Assembly: GCA_026129185.1 (NCBI GenBank)
Contig: JAHCIO010000008.1
Span: 1 to 64,000, forward strand
Origin: Promineifilum sp019695075
GTDB taxonomy: Bacteria; Chloroflexota; Anaerolineae; Promineifilales; Promineifilaceae
Direction: 5' to 3'
Length of the DNA: 64,000 bases
In this document: positions 33,687 to 42,195 of the stretch, piece after piece
Position numbering within the stretch: the stretch's first letter is position 1
Layout: each line of letters begins with the position of its first letter
Notes under the pieces: model-generated
Seen by the model: only the letters and a program-made list of their open reading frames with translations
Told to the model about the DNA's origin: nothing
Databases searched by the model: none
Made by a program: the position numbers and the translations under genes

Positions 33687-35459
33687 ATGATGGACAAAGA
33701 CCGTCTACACCTGACCGACCGCGACGCGGCCATGCTGGCCGGCGAGATGGGCGCGGCGACGCAAATGGCCATGCGCATCCTGGTGACGATGGCCGGCGTC
33801 TATGGCGCGGAGCGGCTGCTCGACATTGAGTCAGCCCACATCGACGGCTGCCTTTACCACGGCTATTCCGGGCTGGAGTTCGCCGAGCGGCTGGCGGCCG
33901 GCGGGGCGCGCGTGGCTGTGCCGACGACGCTCAACGTCGGGGCCGTGGACTTGCTTCACCCGGAGGTCTTTCGCGGCCCGGCACAGGCCGGCCAGTGGGC
34001 CACGCGGATGATGCGCGCCTATGAGGCGATGGGCTGCCGGCCGACGTTCACCTGCGCCCCCTACCAGGCCATGCACCGCCCGCCTTTCGGCGCGCAAATC
34101 GCCTGGGCCGAGAGCAACGCCATCGTCTTCGCCAACTCCGTTCTGGGCGCGCGCACCAACCGCTACGGCGACTTCATCGACATCTGCTGCGCCCTCACCG
34201 GCCGCGCCCCTGACGTGGGCCTCCACCGGACGGAGAACCGGCGCGGGCAACTGCTATTTCGCCTGAGCGACATTCCGGAGCGGCTGCTGCGCGAGAACGT
34301 GGTTTACCCCGTGCTGGGCTACTGGCTGGGCGCGCGGACGGGCACGAAGATACCCGTCATCGAGGGCTTGCCGCCGGACACGACCGAGGATCAGCTCAAG
34401 GCGCTGGGCGCGGCGGCGGCCTCGTCGGGCGGCGTGGCTCTATTCCACGCCATCGGCGTGACGCCCGAAGCGCCGACGCTGAACGCGGCCTTTCAAGGGC
34501 GGCCGCCGGAGGCGATCAGCGACGTGACCCTCGACGACCTGAAATCCACCCTCGGCGTGCTCTCCACCGCGCCCGATGGGCCGATACAGGTCGTCGCCCT
34601 GGGCAGCCCCCACTTCTCGCTGGACGAGTTCGCCCGGCTATTGCCGCTGGTGGAGGCCCACCCGCCGCGGCCGGAGGTTGAATTCATCGTCTGCACCCAC
34701 CGGCTGGCGCTGGCGGCCTTGCAGCAGCGCGGCTGGCTGGCGCGCTTGCGGGCGTGCGGCGTGCAGATCATCGTCGATACCTGCGTCGTCGTCACGCCCA
34801 TCGTCCGGGCGCGCGGCGGCGTGCTGATGACCAACTCCGGCAAGTTCGCCCACTATTCCCCGGGCAACATCGGCCTGCAAGTGGTCTATGGCAGCCTGGA
34901 GGAGTGCGTGCGTTCGGCCGCGGCGGGGGAGGTGTGGCGGGATGAGACTCTCTGGGCGTGGGCAGGGGAGCAGGGGAGCAGGGGGGCAGGGGAGAAAGGG
35001 CCGTTGCCTGGTAACTCTCCTGCTCCCCCGCTCCCCGGCTCCCCTGCTCCCCCGCGCCTCACCAGCCAACTCCTGATCGCCGGCGAGGCGGCCGGCTCCG
35101 CGCTGGTGCTGGCCGAGCCGCTCAGTCTGTGGGGCGGCCTCGACCCGACGACGGGCGACATCATCGACCAGCGCCACCCACAGTGGGGCCGCAACGTGAG
35201 CGGGCGCGTGCTGGTGATGCCCGTCGGCAAGGGCAGCAGCAGCGCCAGCAGCATCCTGCTGGAGGCGGTGCGGCTGGGCACGGCTCCGGCGGCCATCGTG
35301 CTGGCCGAGCCGGACGCGATTCTGGCGCTGGGGGCGGCCGTGGCGCGGGAGCTATATGGGGTTTCGCCGGCGGTGGTGGTGGTCGGCGCGGCATATGGGC
35401 AGATTCGAGAGGGTTCGGCGGTCAGGCTGACGGGCGGCGAACTAGTAGGGCTTTCGTGA
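33687..35459 (+). CDS. Aconitase X (AcnX) family dehydratase, large and swivel domains fused, with in-frame repeat insertion
   Basis: The 590-residue product fuses the AcnX catalytic part (DUF521, about 1-420) to the small swivel domain (DUF126, about 459-590). The catalytic part has AHIDGCLYHGYSGLEFAERL, TTLNVGAVDL and PTFTCAPYQ. The swivel domain has GRVLVMPVGKGSSSASSILLEA. Known AcnX enzymes include cis-3-hydroxyproline dehydratase and archaeal phosphomevalonate dehydratase; this one could be either or neither. Between the domains, residues about 426-458 are a Gly/Pro/Ser-rich segment encoded by a GC-skewed inverted repeat (34963-35061) foreign to the family. The frame is kept through it. 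Confidence 0.87.
   Translation: MMDKDRLHLTDRDAAMLAGEMGAATQMAMRILVTMAGVYGAERLLDIESAHIDGCLYHGYSGLEFAERLAAGGARVAVPTTLNVGAVDLLHPEVFRGPAQAGQWATRMMRAYEAMGCRPTFTCAPYQAMHRPPFGAQIAWAESNAIVFANSVLGARTNRYGDFIDICCALTGRAPDVGLHRTENRRGQLLFRLSDIPERLLRENVVYPVLGYWLGARTGTKIPVIEGLPPDTTEDQLKALGAAAASSGGVALFHAIGVTPEAPTLNAAFQGRPPEAISDVTLDDLKSTLGVLSTAPDGPIQVVALGSPHFSLDEFARLLPLVEAHPPRPEVEFIVCTHRLALAALQQRGWLARLRACGVQIIVDTCVVVTPIVRARGGVLMTNSGKFAHYSPGNIGLQVVYGSLEECVRSAAAGEVWRDETLWAWAGEQGSRGAGEKGPLPGNSPAPPLPGSPAPPRLTSQLLIAGEAAGSALVLAEPLSLWGGLDPTTGDIIDQRHPQWGRNVSGRVLVMPVGKGSSSASSILLEAVRLGTAPAAIVLAEPDAILALGAAVARELYGVSPAVVVVGAAYGQIREGSAVRLTGGELVGLS
34963..35061. repeat. Period-8 inverted repeat inside the AcnX gene
   Basis: Units of GCAGGGGA-type (four in a row, 34963-34995) are followed after a short spacer by their complement (GCTCCCC units, 35018-35057). 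This forms a large hairpin. It codes in frame for the linker between the two AcnX domains. Period and style resemble the intergenic repeats elsewhere in the window. Confidence 0.8.
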
Positions 35460-35492
35460 CCAGAATGCCCTCTATTAGGAATGCACATATGC

Positions 35493-35498
35493 TATAAT
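35493..35498 (+). promoter_or_regulatory. -10 element of the HEPN-MNT module
   Basis: A perfect TATAAT sits ten bases before the GTG start of the HEPN gene, giving a short or absent leader. The region is AT-rich compared with its surroundings. Confidence 0.55.
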
Positions 35499-35507
35499 TT
35501 CCTCACA

Positions 35508-35934
35508 GTGGACCTCAACGATCAGATACGCGACCGCGTCCGTGACTATTTGGCCTATGCTCACCGGGCCATCAGGTGCTCACCGGGCCATCAGGACAGG
35601 CCGCTTGGCGCTTACGGACGAGGACTTTAGCGCCACGGTGAACCGAGCCTACTATGCCATGTTCTAGGCTGCGAATGCTCTGTTAGCTACACGCGGACTG
35701 GAGCGAAGTAAACACACCGGTGTAATTTCTACCTTTCGCGAGCAGTATGTGAAAACGGGGCTAATCAAAACGAGCTACAGTCGCTACTTTGGCGAAGCGC
35801 TCGATGAACGTCATACTGCGGACTATGAATTGGAGCCTATTGACTTCGATACCGCTGGGCGAAACCTGGCGCACGCAGTTGAGTTTGTGGCTGAAATCGA
35901 GTCGTACCTGCGACGTGAAGGCGTGATCTCATGA
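35508..35934 (+). pseudogene. HEPN-domain toxin gene, frameshifted and with an in-frame stop
   Basis: Two lesions break this gene. A 19-base unit containing GCTCACCGGGCCATCAGG is duplicated in tandem (about 35569-35606), which shifts the frame. TAG at 35665-35667 falls in NRAYYAMF*AANALLATRGLERSKHTG, where relatives have a Tyr codon. Without them the product would be about 135 residues with the HEPN pattern, followed by VISTFREQYVKTGLIKTSYSRYFGEAL. It overlaps the MNT gene start by four bases, the normal layout of HEPN-MNT modules. No ribosome-binding site for restart of the rest is obvious. Confidence 0.85.
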
Positions 35935-36281
35935 GCCGGGCAAACGTGATAGGTCAACCGCATGAAGCAATCGACATACAAGGGCTGATAAGCGTCCTTT
36001 CGGACACTCTGGGCGACAATCTGCTTACCATTTGGTTGTTTGGCTCCAAGGCGCGCGGAGACGACACGCCCGACTCCGACGTCGACCTGCTGATTGTCGT
36101 CGGTCACCTGGAGCCGCCGATTCGTTGGCGCATCCGTGAGGCAGCCGCAGACTGCTCGCTGGAACACGACCTACTGATCAATACCCACATCATCGATCGC
36201 CGGCGTTGGGCCGAGCATGCCCTCTATGCCAGTACGTTGTGGCGCGAAATCAAACGCGACGGCGTGCTATTGTACAGTTAA
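35931..36281 (+). CDS. MNT-type nucleotidyltransferase antitoxin
   Basis: The 116-residue product has the minimal nucleotidyltransferase motif GSKARGDDTPDSDVDLLIVV (Gly38-Ser39, Asp50 and Asp52) and a later acidic strand (EHDLLINTHII). MNT proteins neutralise HEPN toxins, in studied cases by AMPylating the toxin. Here the gene is intact while its HEPN partner is broken. It overlaps the HEPN reading frame by four bases. Confidence 0.9.
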   Translation: MSRANVIGQPHEAIDIQGLISVLSDTLGDNLLTIWLFGSKARGDDTPDSDVDLLIVVGHLEPPIRWRIREAAADCSLEHDLLINTHIIDRRRWAEHALYASTLWREIKRDGVLLYS

Positions 36282-36319
36282 ACGTCAGGGGTTTAGAAAA
36301 ACCCCGAGGTTTCTGAGGG

Positions 36320-36748
36320 CTACACCGCCTCAAACACCAGGAACGCCCGCCGCTTCTCCCCTTCGCCCCGCTCCACGAACGTCGCCCGCACCGGCCGGCC
36401 GATCCAGTCCACGTCGGGTTGCCTGCTGTCCAGCCCGGTGATCTGCGCGCTGATGCGCGGCCCCTCTTCCAGGGCGACGACGCCGGCCAGATAGGGGTTC
36501 GTCCGGTCGTAGCCGGCGGCGATCATCGCCGACGTGCCGATGTAGACCGCCGTAAACGCCGCCAGCGTGCCCCGGCCGGATAGCTCGACCCACTCCATAT
36601 CCTCGCCGTGGGTCGCCGGGTCGATCGGCCGCGGCGGCGCGAAGACCTCGCCCGTCTCGCGGTTGCGCGACCCCATCAGCTTGCCCTCGTTCAGATACAC
36701 CTGGAAAGAGGCCACAGTAAATGGCCGGTCTAGTGTCTTTTCTGTCAT
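36320..36748 (-). CDS. DUF35 OB-fold protein lacking zinc-ribbon cysteines (thiolase partner)
   Basis: The 142-residue product resembles DUF35/ChsH2-like proteins: an N-terminal region with LMGSRNRETGEVFAPPRPIDP where the family's rubredoxin-like zinc ribbon sits, then an OB-fold (VELSGRGTLAAFTAVYIG, PYLAGVVALEEGPRISAQITG). None of the four zinc-ligand Cys of the family is present. Partners of this type form complexes with SCP-x-type thiolases or HMG-CoA synthases, and a thiolase gene lies 98 bases upstream on the same strand. The gap holds a repeat. Confidence 0.85.
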   Translation of the reverse strand: MTEKTLDRPFTVASFQVYLNEGKLMGSRNRETGEVFAPPRPIDPATHGEDMEWVELSGRGTLAAFTAVYIGTSAMIAAGYDRTNPYLAGVVALEEGPRISAQITGLDSRQPDVDWIGRPVRATFVERGEGEKRRAFLVFEAV

Positions 36749-36768
36749 GGCTCACCTCGTCATGACGA

Positions 36769-36845
36769 CCGGCCACCGACGACAGACCACGGCCAGAGAG
36801 CTTTCCGGCTGCGGTCTGCGGTCCGTCGTCCGTCGTCTCTCTCGC
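36769..36845. repeat. Period-7 inverted repeat between DUF35 and thiolase genes
   Basis: GACGACCGG...CGACGACAGACCACGGCC is followed by GGTCTGCGGTCCGTCGTCCGTCGTC. The right half shows 7-base units (GTCCGTC twice) and is complementary to the left half, so a hairpin can form between the two genes. Confidence 0.6.
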
Positions 36846-36846
36846 C

Positions 36847-38106
36847 TCATCGCCGCTCGTAAATATGCACCACGGCCGTCTGCCCCGTGCCGCCGACGTT
36901 ATGGGTCATGGCCAGATCGACGTCACGATCCACCTGCCGCTCGCCGGCCGCGCCGCGCATTTGCTTCCAGACCTCAACCACCTGGGCCGCGCCCGACGCG
37001 CCGACGGGGTGGCCCTTGCTCTTCAGGCCGCCGGAGGTGTTGATCGGCTTCGGCCCCTGCCGGCTGGTCAGGCCCTCCTCGGCGGCCTCGTGGCCCGTGC
37101 CCGGCGCAAAGAAGCCCAGGTCTTCGGTGGCCACGATCTCGGCGATGGTGAAGCAGTCGTGGACTTCGGCGATCTTGACGTCGTCGGGCGTCACACCGGC
37201 CATCGCATACGCCTGCTGCCCGGCCAGCCGGGCCGCGCGCAGGGCGGTCAGCTCCGGCCGGTCGTGGAGGGCCGAGGTGTCGCTGGCCTGGCCCGTGCCG
37301 ATGATGTAGAGCGGATCGTCGCTGAAGCGCCTGGCCAACTCCTCGCTGACCAGCAGCACCGCCGCCGCGCCGTCGGTGACGGGCGAGCAGTCGAATAGCC
37401 GCAACGGCCAGGCGACCATCGGGTTGGCGGCGTTATCGCGCAGGAAGTCCATCTCGTCGGCCCAGGCGGGCACGGGTAGTCCCTTCTGCTGCGCTTTGGC
37501 GATGCGCCCGGCCATCAGGTCGGCGATGCGCGCCTGGAACTGGGCCTTGGGGTTCAGTTTGCCGTTGTCGTGGTTCTTGATGCCCACGCGCAACAGGGCG
37601 TCGGCCGACGCGCCATAGCGGTGCATGTAGGCCGTGGCGATGGCCGCGTAGAAGCCGGGAAAGGTGAAACCGGCCGGAATCTCGAAGGACACGTCGCCGG
37701 CCGTGGCCAGCGCGTCAGTGACGCCGGCGATGGGCAGGTTGCTCATCTTCTCGATGCCGCCGACCAGCACCACATCGTAGAGGCCGGAGGCCACGGCCAG
37801 CACGCCCTGGCGCAGGGCCACGCCGCCGCTGGCGCAGGCGTCCTCAACGCGCGTGGCCGGCCGCGGGGCCAATCCCACCCAGTCGGCCATGATCGGCGCG
37901 GTGTGGCCCTGCCCCTCGAAGAGATCGCTGCTGTAGTTGCCGACGTAGATCGCTTCGATGTCGTTGGGGTCGAGGCCGCGGTCAACCGCGGCGCGCATGT
38001 CCTGGAAGGCCTCGACAAACAGGTCGCGCGTCGTCTTCTGCGGGAACGCGCCGAACTGGCTCATCCCCGTGCCGACGACGGCGACGCCACGATTGAGTTT
38101 CTTCAT
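36847..38106 (-). CDS. SCP-x-type thiolase (acetyl-CoA acetyltransferase family)
   Basis: The 419-residue product has the thiolase fold. The nucleophile Cys91 lies in VEDACASGGVAL. The C-terminal catalytic residues are in AEVHDCFTIAE and GHPVGASGAAQ, with KSKGHPVGASG as the CoA-loop block. It belongs to the SCP-x or archaeal type rather than the FadA type. The DUF35 partner gene follows downstream, which in archaea and actinobacteria marks acyl-CoA condensing or cleaving complexes (mevalonate route, steroid side-chain degradation). Which reaction applies here is unknown. Confidence 0.9.
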   Translation of the reverse strand: MKKLNRGVAVVGTGMSQFGAFPQKTTRDLFVEAFQDMRAAVDRGLDPNDIEAIYVGNYSSDLFEGQGHTAPIMADWVGLAPRPATRVEDACASGGVALRQGVLAVASGLYDVVLVGGIEKMSNLPIAGVTDALATAGDVSFEIPAGFTFPGFYAAIATAYMHRYGASADALLRVGIKNHDNGKLNPKAQFQARIADLMAGRIAKAQQKGLPVPAWADEMDFLRDNAANPMVAWPLRLFDCSPVTDGAAAVLLVSEELARRFSDDPLYIIGTGQASDTSALHDRPELTALRAARLAGQQAYAMAGVTPDDVKIAEVHDCFTIAEIVATEDLGFFAPGTGHEAAEEGLTSRQGPKPINTSGGLKSKGHPVGASGAAQVVEVWKQMRGAAGERQVDRDVDLAMTHNVGGTGQTAVVHIYERR

Positions 38107-38121
38107 GGCAATCTCCTTGCG

Positions 38122-40347
38122 TTAATGCTTCAGCCGCCAATCCAACGCCGTGTGGCGCTGCACCACCGGGTTGGTGCGCACGGCGATCTGGATGGCCCGG
38201 CGCGTGCCCACCAGCACCACCAGCCGGCGCGCCCGCGTCACGGCCGTGTAGAGCAGATTCCGTTGCAGCATCAGGTAGTGCTGCACCACGACCGGGATGA
38301 CCACACACGGATACTCCGACCCCTGCGACTTGTGGACGCTGACGGCGAAGGCGTGCATGAGTTCGTCCGCCTCCAGGAAGTCATAGACCACCGGCGCGCC
38401 GTCAATGCTGACTGTCAACGTTTGTCCAATGGGATCGATGGCTGTCACCCGCCCGATGTCCCCATTATAGACGCTTTTGTCGTAATTGTTGACTGTTTGC
38501 ATGACCTTGTCGCCGACGCGGAAGACGCGCCCACCGAGGCGCTTCTCCACCTTGCGGCCGCCGGGCGGGTTCAGCGTCTCCTGCAAGATCGTGTTCAGCC
38601 GCGTCACGCCCAACGCGCCGTTGTACATCGGGGCCAACACCTGCACGTCGTCCAGCGGGTCGAGGCCGAATTTGTGCGGGATGCGCTTGGCGACGATATC
38701 GACCAGCAGCGTCGCCGTCTCCTCCGGCTCGTCCTTGATGAACAGGAAGAAGTCCTGCGCGTCGGCTTGGGTCTCCGGCATGAGGCCCTGGTTGATGCGG
38801 TGGGCGTTGCGGATGATGAGCGAGTCGGCCGCCTGGCGGAAGATCGTCTCCAACCGCACGACGGCGGCCACGTCCGAGGCGATCAGGTCGCGCAGCACGT
38901 CGCCCGCGCCGACCGACGGCAGCTGGTCGATGTCGCCGACGAGCAGCAGGTGGCTGTCGGAGCCGACGGCCCGCAGCAGGTTGTAAGCCAGCACCAGGTC
39001 GAGCATCGATGCCTCGTCGATGACGATCAGATCGGCGTCGATGGGGTTGTGCTCGTTGCGGCCGAAGCCCTCGCCCGGCTTGAACTCCAGCAGGCGGTGG
39101 ATGGTCCTGGCCTCGCGGCCGGTGGCCTCGGTCAGCCGCTTGGCGGCGCGGCCGGTGGGCGAGGCCAGGGCATAGGTGTGGCCGCCCGCGTCCAGCGTGT
39201 CCAGCAGCGTGCGCAGGGTCGTTGTCTTGCCCGTGCCCGGCCCGCCGGTCAGAATGGTCAGCTTGTGGGCCAGCGTGGCCTGGATGGCCTGTTGCTGCTG
39301 AGCCGTGAGGGCCGGCGCGCCGGCGACAGTCTTCGCGCCGCTGCTCGTCAGCCGCCCAGCCCCGCGCAGCCGGCTGGTGGGATGCTCGATCAGCCGCCGC
39401 ACCTGCCGCGTCAGGCCCGTCTCGGAGAAGTAGAGCGCGGGCAGGTAAACAGCCTCCTCCTCGCGCACGGCCGCCGCGCGGTTCTGCTCGGCGGGGATGT
39501 CGTAAATCAGCGTTTCGCGGCGCACCAGCTCGCTGTTCTCTAACGCTTGCAGCACCGTCGTCACGCGCTCGGCGGGCACGCCCAGAATCTCGGCCGCCTC
39601 CGGCTCCAACTCCGCCTGCGGCACGTAGACGTGGCCATCCTCGGCCATGCGACTGAGCGTGTAGTGGATGCCGGCCTCGATGCGCGCCGGGTCGTCGGCG
39701 GCCAGCCCCAGCGCCTGGGCGATCTTGTCGGCCGTCTTGAAGCCGATGCCGTGGATGTCCTGCACCAACCGGTAGGGCGTGGACTGGACGACGGCCAGCG
39801 ATTGGTCGCCGTACTGCTTGTAGATTTTGACCGCCAGGTGGGTGGAGATGCCGTGGCCGTGCAGGAAGACCATCACGTCCTTGATGGCCCGCTGCTCGGC
39901 CCAGGCTTTGATGATGTTATCAACGCGCTTGCGGCCGATGCCCAGCACCTCGCCCAACCGCTGCGGGTCGGCGTCGATGACCTCCAGCGTCTCCGCGCCA
40001 AAGCGGTTGACAATGCGCTCGGCCATCACCTTGCCCACGCCCCGCACCATGCCCGACCCCAGGTAGCGCTTGATGCCCTCGACCGACGCCGGCGTGGACT
40101 GCTCGCACAACTCCACCTGGAACTGGCGGCCGTGCTTGGGGTGATTGAGCCACTGGCCGGTCAGCTTCAGCCACTCGCCGGGGTTCACCTCCGGCAGGTT
40201 GCCGACGACGGTGATGAGGTTCTGGCCGTGGGCGTAGGGCAGCATCCCGCGGCTGTCGGGCATCAGGCGCAGGACAGTGTAGCCCGTTTCGTCGTTGTAA
40301 TAGGTGATCCGCTCAACGGACCCGCTGAGCTGCTGGCGGCCTTCCAT
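38122..40347 (-). CDS. recD2: RecD-like ATP-dependent DNA helicase (RecD2)
   Basis: RecD2 is a 5'-3' SF1B helicase found without RecBC. The 741-residue product has the RecD2 N-terminal OB part (1-90) and helix-hairpin-helix repeats (about 95-210, with GSGMVRGVGKVMAERIV and GIGRKRVDNII). Walker A lies in TGGPGTGKTTTL (368-375). Later motifs are VIDEASMLD, LLVGDIDQLPSVGAGDVL, and the C-terminal UvrD-like block HKSQGSEYPCVVIPV. Length is typical. It lies 15 bases upstream of the thiolase gene on the same strand, perhaps only by chance. Confidence 0.95.
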   Translation of the reverse strand: MEGRQQLSGSVERITYYNDETGYTVLRLMPDSRGMLPYAHGQNLITVVGNLPEVNPGEWLKLTGQWLNHPKHGRQFQVELCEQSTPASVEGIKRYLGSGMVRGVGKVMAERIVNRFGAETLEVIDADPQRLGEVLGIGRKRVDNIIKAWAEQRAIKDVMVFLHGHGISTHLAVKIYKQYGDQSLAVVQSTPYRLVQDIHGIGFKTADKIAQALGLAADDPARIEAGIHYTLSRMAEDGHVYVPQAELEPEAAEILGVPAERVTTVLQALENSELVRRETLIYDIPAEQNRAAAVREEEAVYLPALYFSETGLTRQVRRLIEHPTSRLRGAGRLTSSGAKTVAGAPALTAQQQQAIQATLAHKLTILTGGPGTGKTTTLRTLLDTLDAGGHTYALASPTGRAAKRLTEATGREARTIHRLLEFKPGEGFGRNEHNPIDADLIVIDEASMLDLVLAYNLLRAVGSDSHLLLVGDIDQLPSVGAGDVLRDLIASDVAAVVRLETIFRQAADSLIIRNAHRINQGLMPETQADAQDFFLFIKDEPEETATLLVDIVAKRIPHKFGLDPLDDVQVLAPMYNGALGVTRLNTILQETLNPPGGRKVEKRLGGRVFRVGDKVMQTVNNYDKSVYNGDIGRVTAIDPIGQTLTVSIDGAPVVYDFLEADELMHAFAVSVHKSQGSEYPCVVIPVVVQHYLMLQRNLLYTAVTRARRLVVLVGTRRAIQIAVRTNPVVQRHTALDWRLKH

Positions 40348-40433
40348 TGTCCCCGATTTTACCCCATCTCCCCCCTCGCTCCGAACGGGGTCACCGGGCC
40401 ATTACCCAGTCAATAGCAACTCACGTAAAGCAG

Positions 40434-40526
40434 CTCACGCAAAGGCACAAAGTAAGCCAAGGCGCAAAGGAAGAAGCTTCTTTCTTTTCTTCTTAGCGCC
40501 TTGGCCCCTTTGTGCCTTTGCGTGAG
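40434..40526. repeat. Long inverted repeat (CTCACGCAAAGGCACAAAG arms)
   Basis: Perfect 19-base arms (40434-40452 and 40508-40526) enclose a second pair of perfect 9-base arms (CCAAGGCGC/GCGCCTTGG). An AAGAAGCTTCTT tip completes the element. It sits in the 286-base gap between divergent recD2 and yhhN genes, where no gene is seen. A single related arm occurs at 54074-54117, so it is a dispersed element, perhaps MITE-like. Confidence 0.85.
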
Positions 40527-40633
40527 CGCTTCTTCCGACCCGGCAACGCCCCTGAACGGGGGCAGCGAATGGCCCTCTCTCTGGAAACGAGGTAGAGTAA
40601 CCCTGTTCAACACACATTGATCCCGGAGCGTCT

Positions 40634-41398
40634 ATGTTTCTTTCACTGACACCACCCTGGCAACGCACCTGGCTGCTCATCCTGCTCGTCGTCTGGGCGC
40701 TACTGCTCTTTGGCGGGTTCGCTTTTGGCCGCGCCGGCGATGCCTCGCACCGCATGCCCACGTGGACGCGGATGGCTTCGTCGGCGACGCTGGTCGTGGC
40801 GGCGGTGAGCTGGTACGTCTTCACCCGCGGCACGCCCGCGTCCGGCTATGCCCTGCTCGTCGCCATCGGCATGACCTTCGGCTTGCTGGGCGATCTGGCG
40901 CTGGCGGGGCTGCTGCCTGGCGGCCGGAACGTCATTGGCGGCATCGCCGCCTTCGGCATCGGCCACCTCTTCTACATCACCGCCATGCTGCGCCTGGCCG
41001 ACCGCGCGGGGCTGGTCGATTCGCGCCGCTGGATCGCCCTGGCGGTATGGCTGCTGATCGGACTGGTGGGCTGGTACGTGGTCGTCTATCGCGGCGCGGT
41101 GGTCGGCGGCAAGGCGCTGTCGATTGTCCACTGGATCGCCCTGCCCTACGCGCTACTGCTGGCGACGACAGCCGGGCTGGCCTCGGGCCTGGCCCTGGCC
41201 GACAGCCGCTTCGTCCTGTTGGCGGTGGGCGCGGCGCTGTTCCTGCTGAGCGACCTCATCCTCGCCGGCGAGATGTTCAGCGGTCTGAGCTTCGCGCTGA
41301 TCGGCGACGTGATCTGGCTGACCTATGGCCCCGGCCAGATGTTGATCGTCTATTCCATCGGCGCGGCGCTGGCCCGCCTGGGCGTGGCCTCGTCCTAG
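40634..41398 (+). CDS. YhhN/TMEM86 family membrane protein
   Basis: The 254-residue product has about eight transmembrane helices and YhhN blocks: GMTFGLLGDLALAG, GIAAFGIGHLFYITAML, and VGAALFLLSDLILA with the later WLTYGPGQMLIVYS. Its conserved Asp residues in the membrane are the expected active-site acids of the TMEM86 lysoplasmalogenase group. Bacterial members have uncertain activity, so lysoplasmalogenase is only a family-based suggestion. Its stop overlaps the stop of the convergent nucleotidyltransferase gene by four bases. Confidence 0.85.
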   Translation: MFLSLTPPWQRTWLLILLVVWALLLFGGFAFGRAGDASHRMPTWTRMASSATLVVAAVSWYVFTRGTPASGYALLVAIGMTFGLLGDLALAGLLPGGRNVIGGIAAFGIGHLFYITAMLRLADRAGLVDSRRWIALAVWLLIGLVGWYVVVYRGAVVGGKALSIVHWIALPYALLLATTAGLASGLALADSRFVLLAVGAALFLLSDLILAGEMFSGLSFALIGDVIWLTYGPGQMLIVYSIGAALARLGVASS

Positions 41399-42174
41399 CG
41401 GCTCAGCCGCGCCACCAGCCGCCGCATTTCCCCCTCAAAGGCGGTATTAAGCGGGTAGACCAGGTTCTGCCGGCGGATGACGGCCGCCCGCGCGGCGATG
41501 TAGGCGTCCAGCAGGTCGGCCAGGCCGCGCGCCGTCGCGCCGGCGTCGCCGCCGTACTGCGCCCGCAGCAACGCCGCCCGCACCGGTTCCTCGCGCGGCA
41601 GCGCCGCCAGCAGCGGCGGCAGGGTGAAGTACAGTAGTTGCAGATAGACGGGGAAGGGCTTGTCCGTGTCGTCGCGCTTCAGCAGCCGCAGCACGTCCCA
41701 GAACATGACCCAGAAGCGGTCGTCGAGTTCGGTCAGCGCCGCCGGGCTGATGTAAGGTTGCGCCGGGGCCAGCCGCGACGAGGCCGCCTGGTAGCTCTCC
41801 GCCCAGCGGTTGTCGTCCTTGAGGATGCGGATCTCGTGGTCGCCGGGGTTGGGGGCCAACCCGTCCATCGTCTCGAAGCGGTAGTCGGCCTTGGCCCCGT
41901 TGCTATAGAGGGCCACGTGCAGGAAGGGGCGCACGTGCTCGGCGTCGAAGGAGCGCACGGCCACGTAGGGCATCACCGCGCGGACGAACTCGCGCCGTTC
42001 GGCCCAGGCGGCGTCGCGGTCGGCGGCGCGGCCGTAGACGAGGGCGATGTCGATGTCGGAGTAGGCGTCGTCGGCGCGGCGGCCGAACGAGCCGGACAGG
42101 AAGCACACCCGCACGCGCGCCTCGCTCTGGGCGTGGCGTTGCAGGCGGCCGATGAAGCGCTCTTGTTCGAACAT
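41395..42174 (-). CDS. Nucleotidyltransferase-domain protein
   Basis: The 259-residue product begins with the nucleotidyltransferase fold: FLSGSFGRRADDAYSDIDIALVYG carries the GS motif and the two metal-binding Asp. A third acidic strand lies near KADYRFE. A helical C-terminal domain (about 120-259) resembles the substrate-binding part of kanamycin or lincosamide nucleotidyltransferases and related proteins of unknown role. No antibiotic specificity can be read from it. It is followed 21 bases upstream by the PAP2-like gene on the same strand. Confidence 0.82.
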   Translation of the reverse strand: MFEQERFIGRLQRHAQSEARVRVCFLSGSFGRRADDAYSDIDIALVYGRAADRDAAWAERREFVRAVMPYVAVRSFDAEHVRPFLHVALYSNGAKADYRFETMDGLAPNPGDHEIRILKDDNRWAESYQAASSRLAPAQPYISPAALTELDDRFWVMFWDVLRLLKRDDTDKPFPVYLQLLYFTLPPLLAALPREEPVRAALLRAQYGGDAGATARGLADLLDAYIAARAAVIRRQNLVYPLNTAFEGEMRRLVARLSR

Positions 42175-42195
42175 AACCTCAATCAGACGGACATT

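Noticed and set aside
37570..39543. 657-residue open frame on the plus strand
   Set aside because: It is antisense to the thiolase and recD2 genes, which have clear motifs. The translation is His/Val/Arg/Asp-rich low-complexity, typical of shadow frames in GC-rich DNA.
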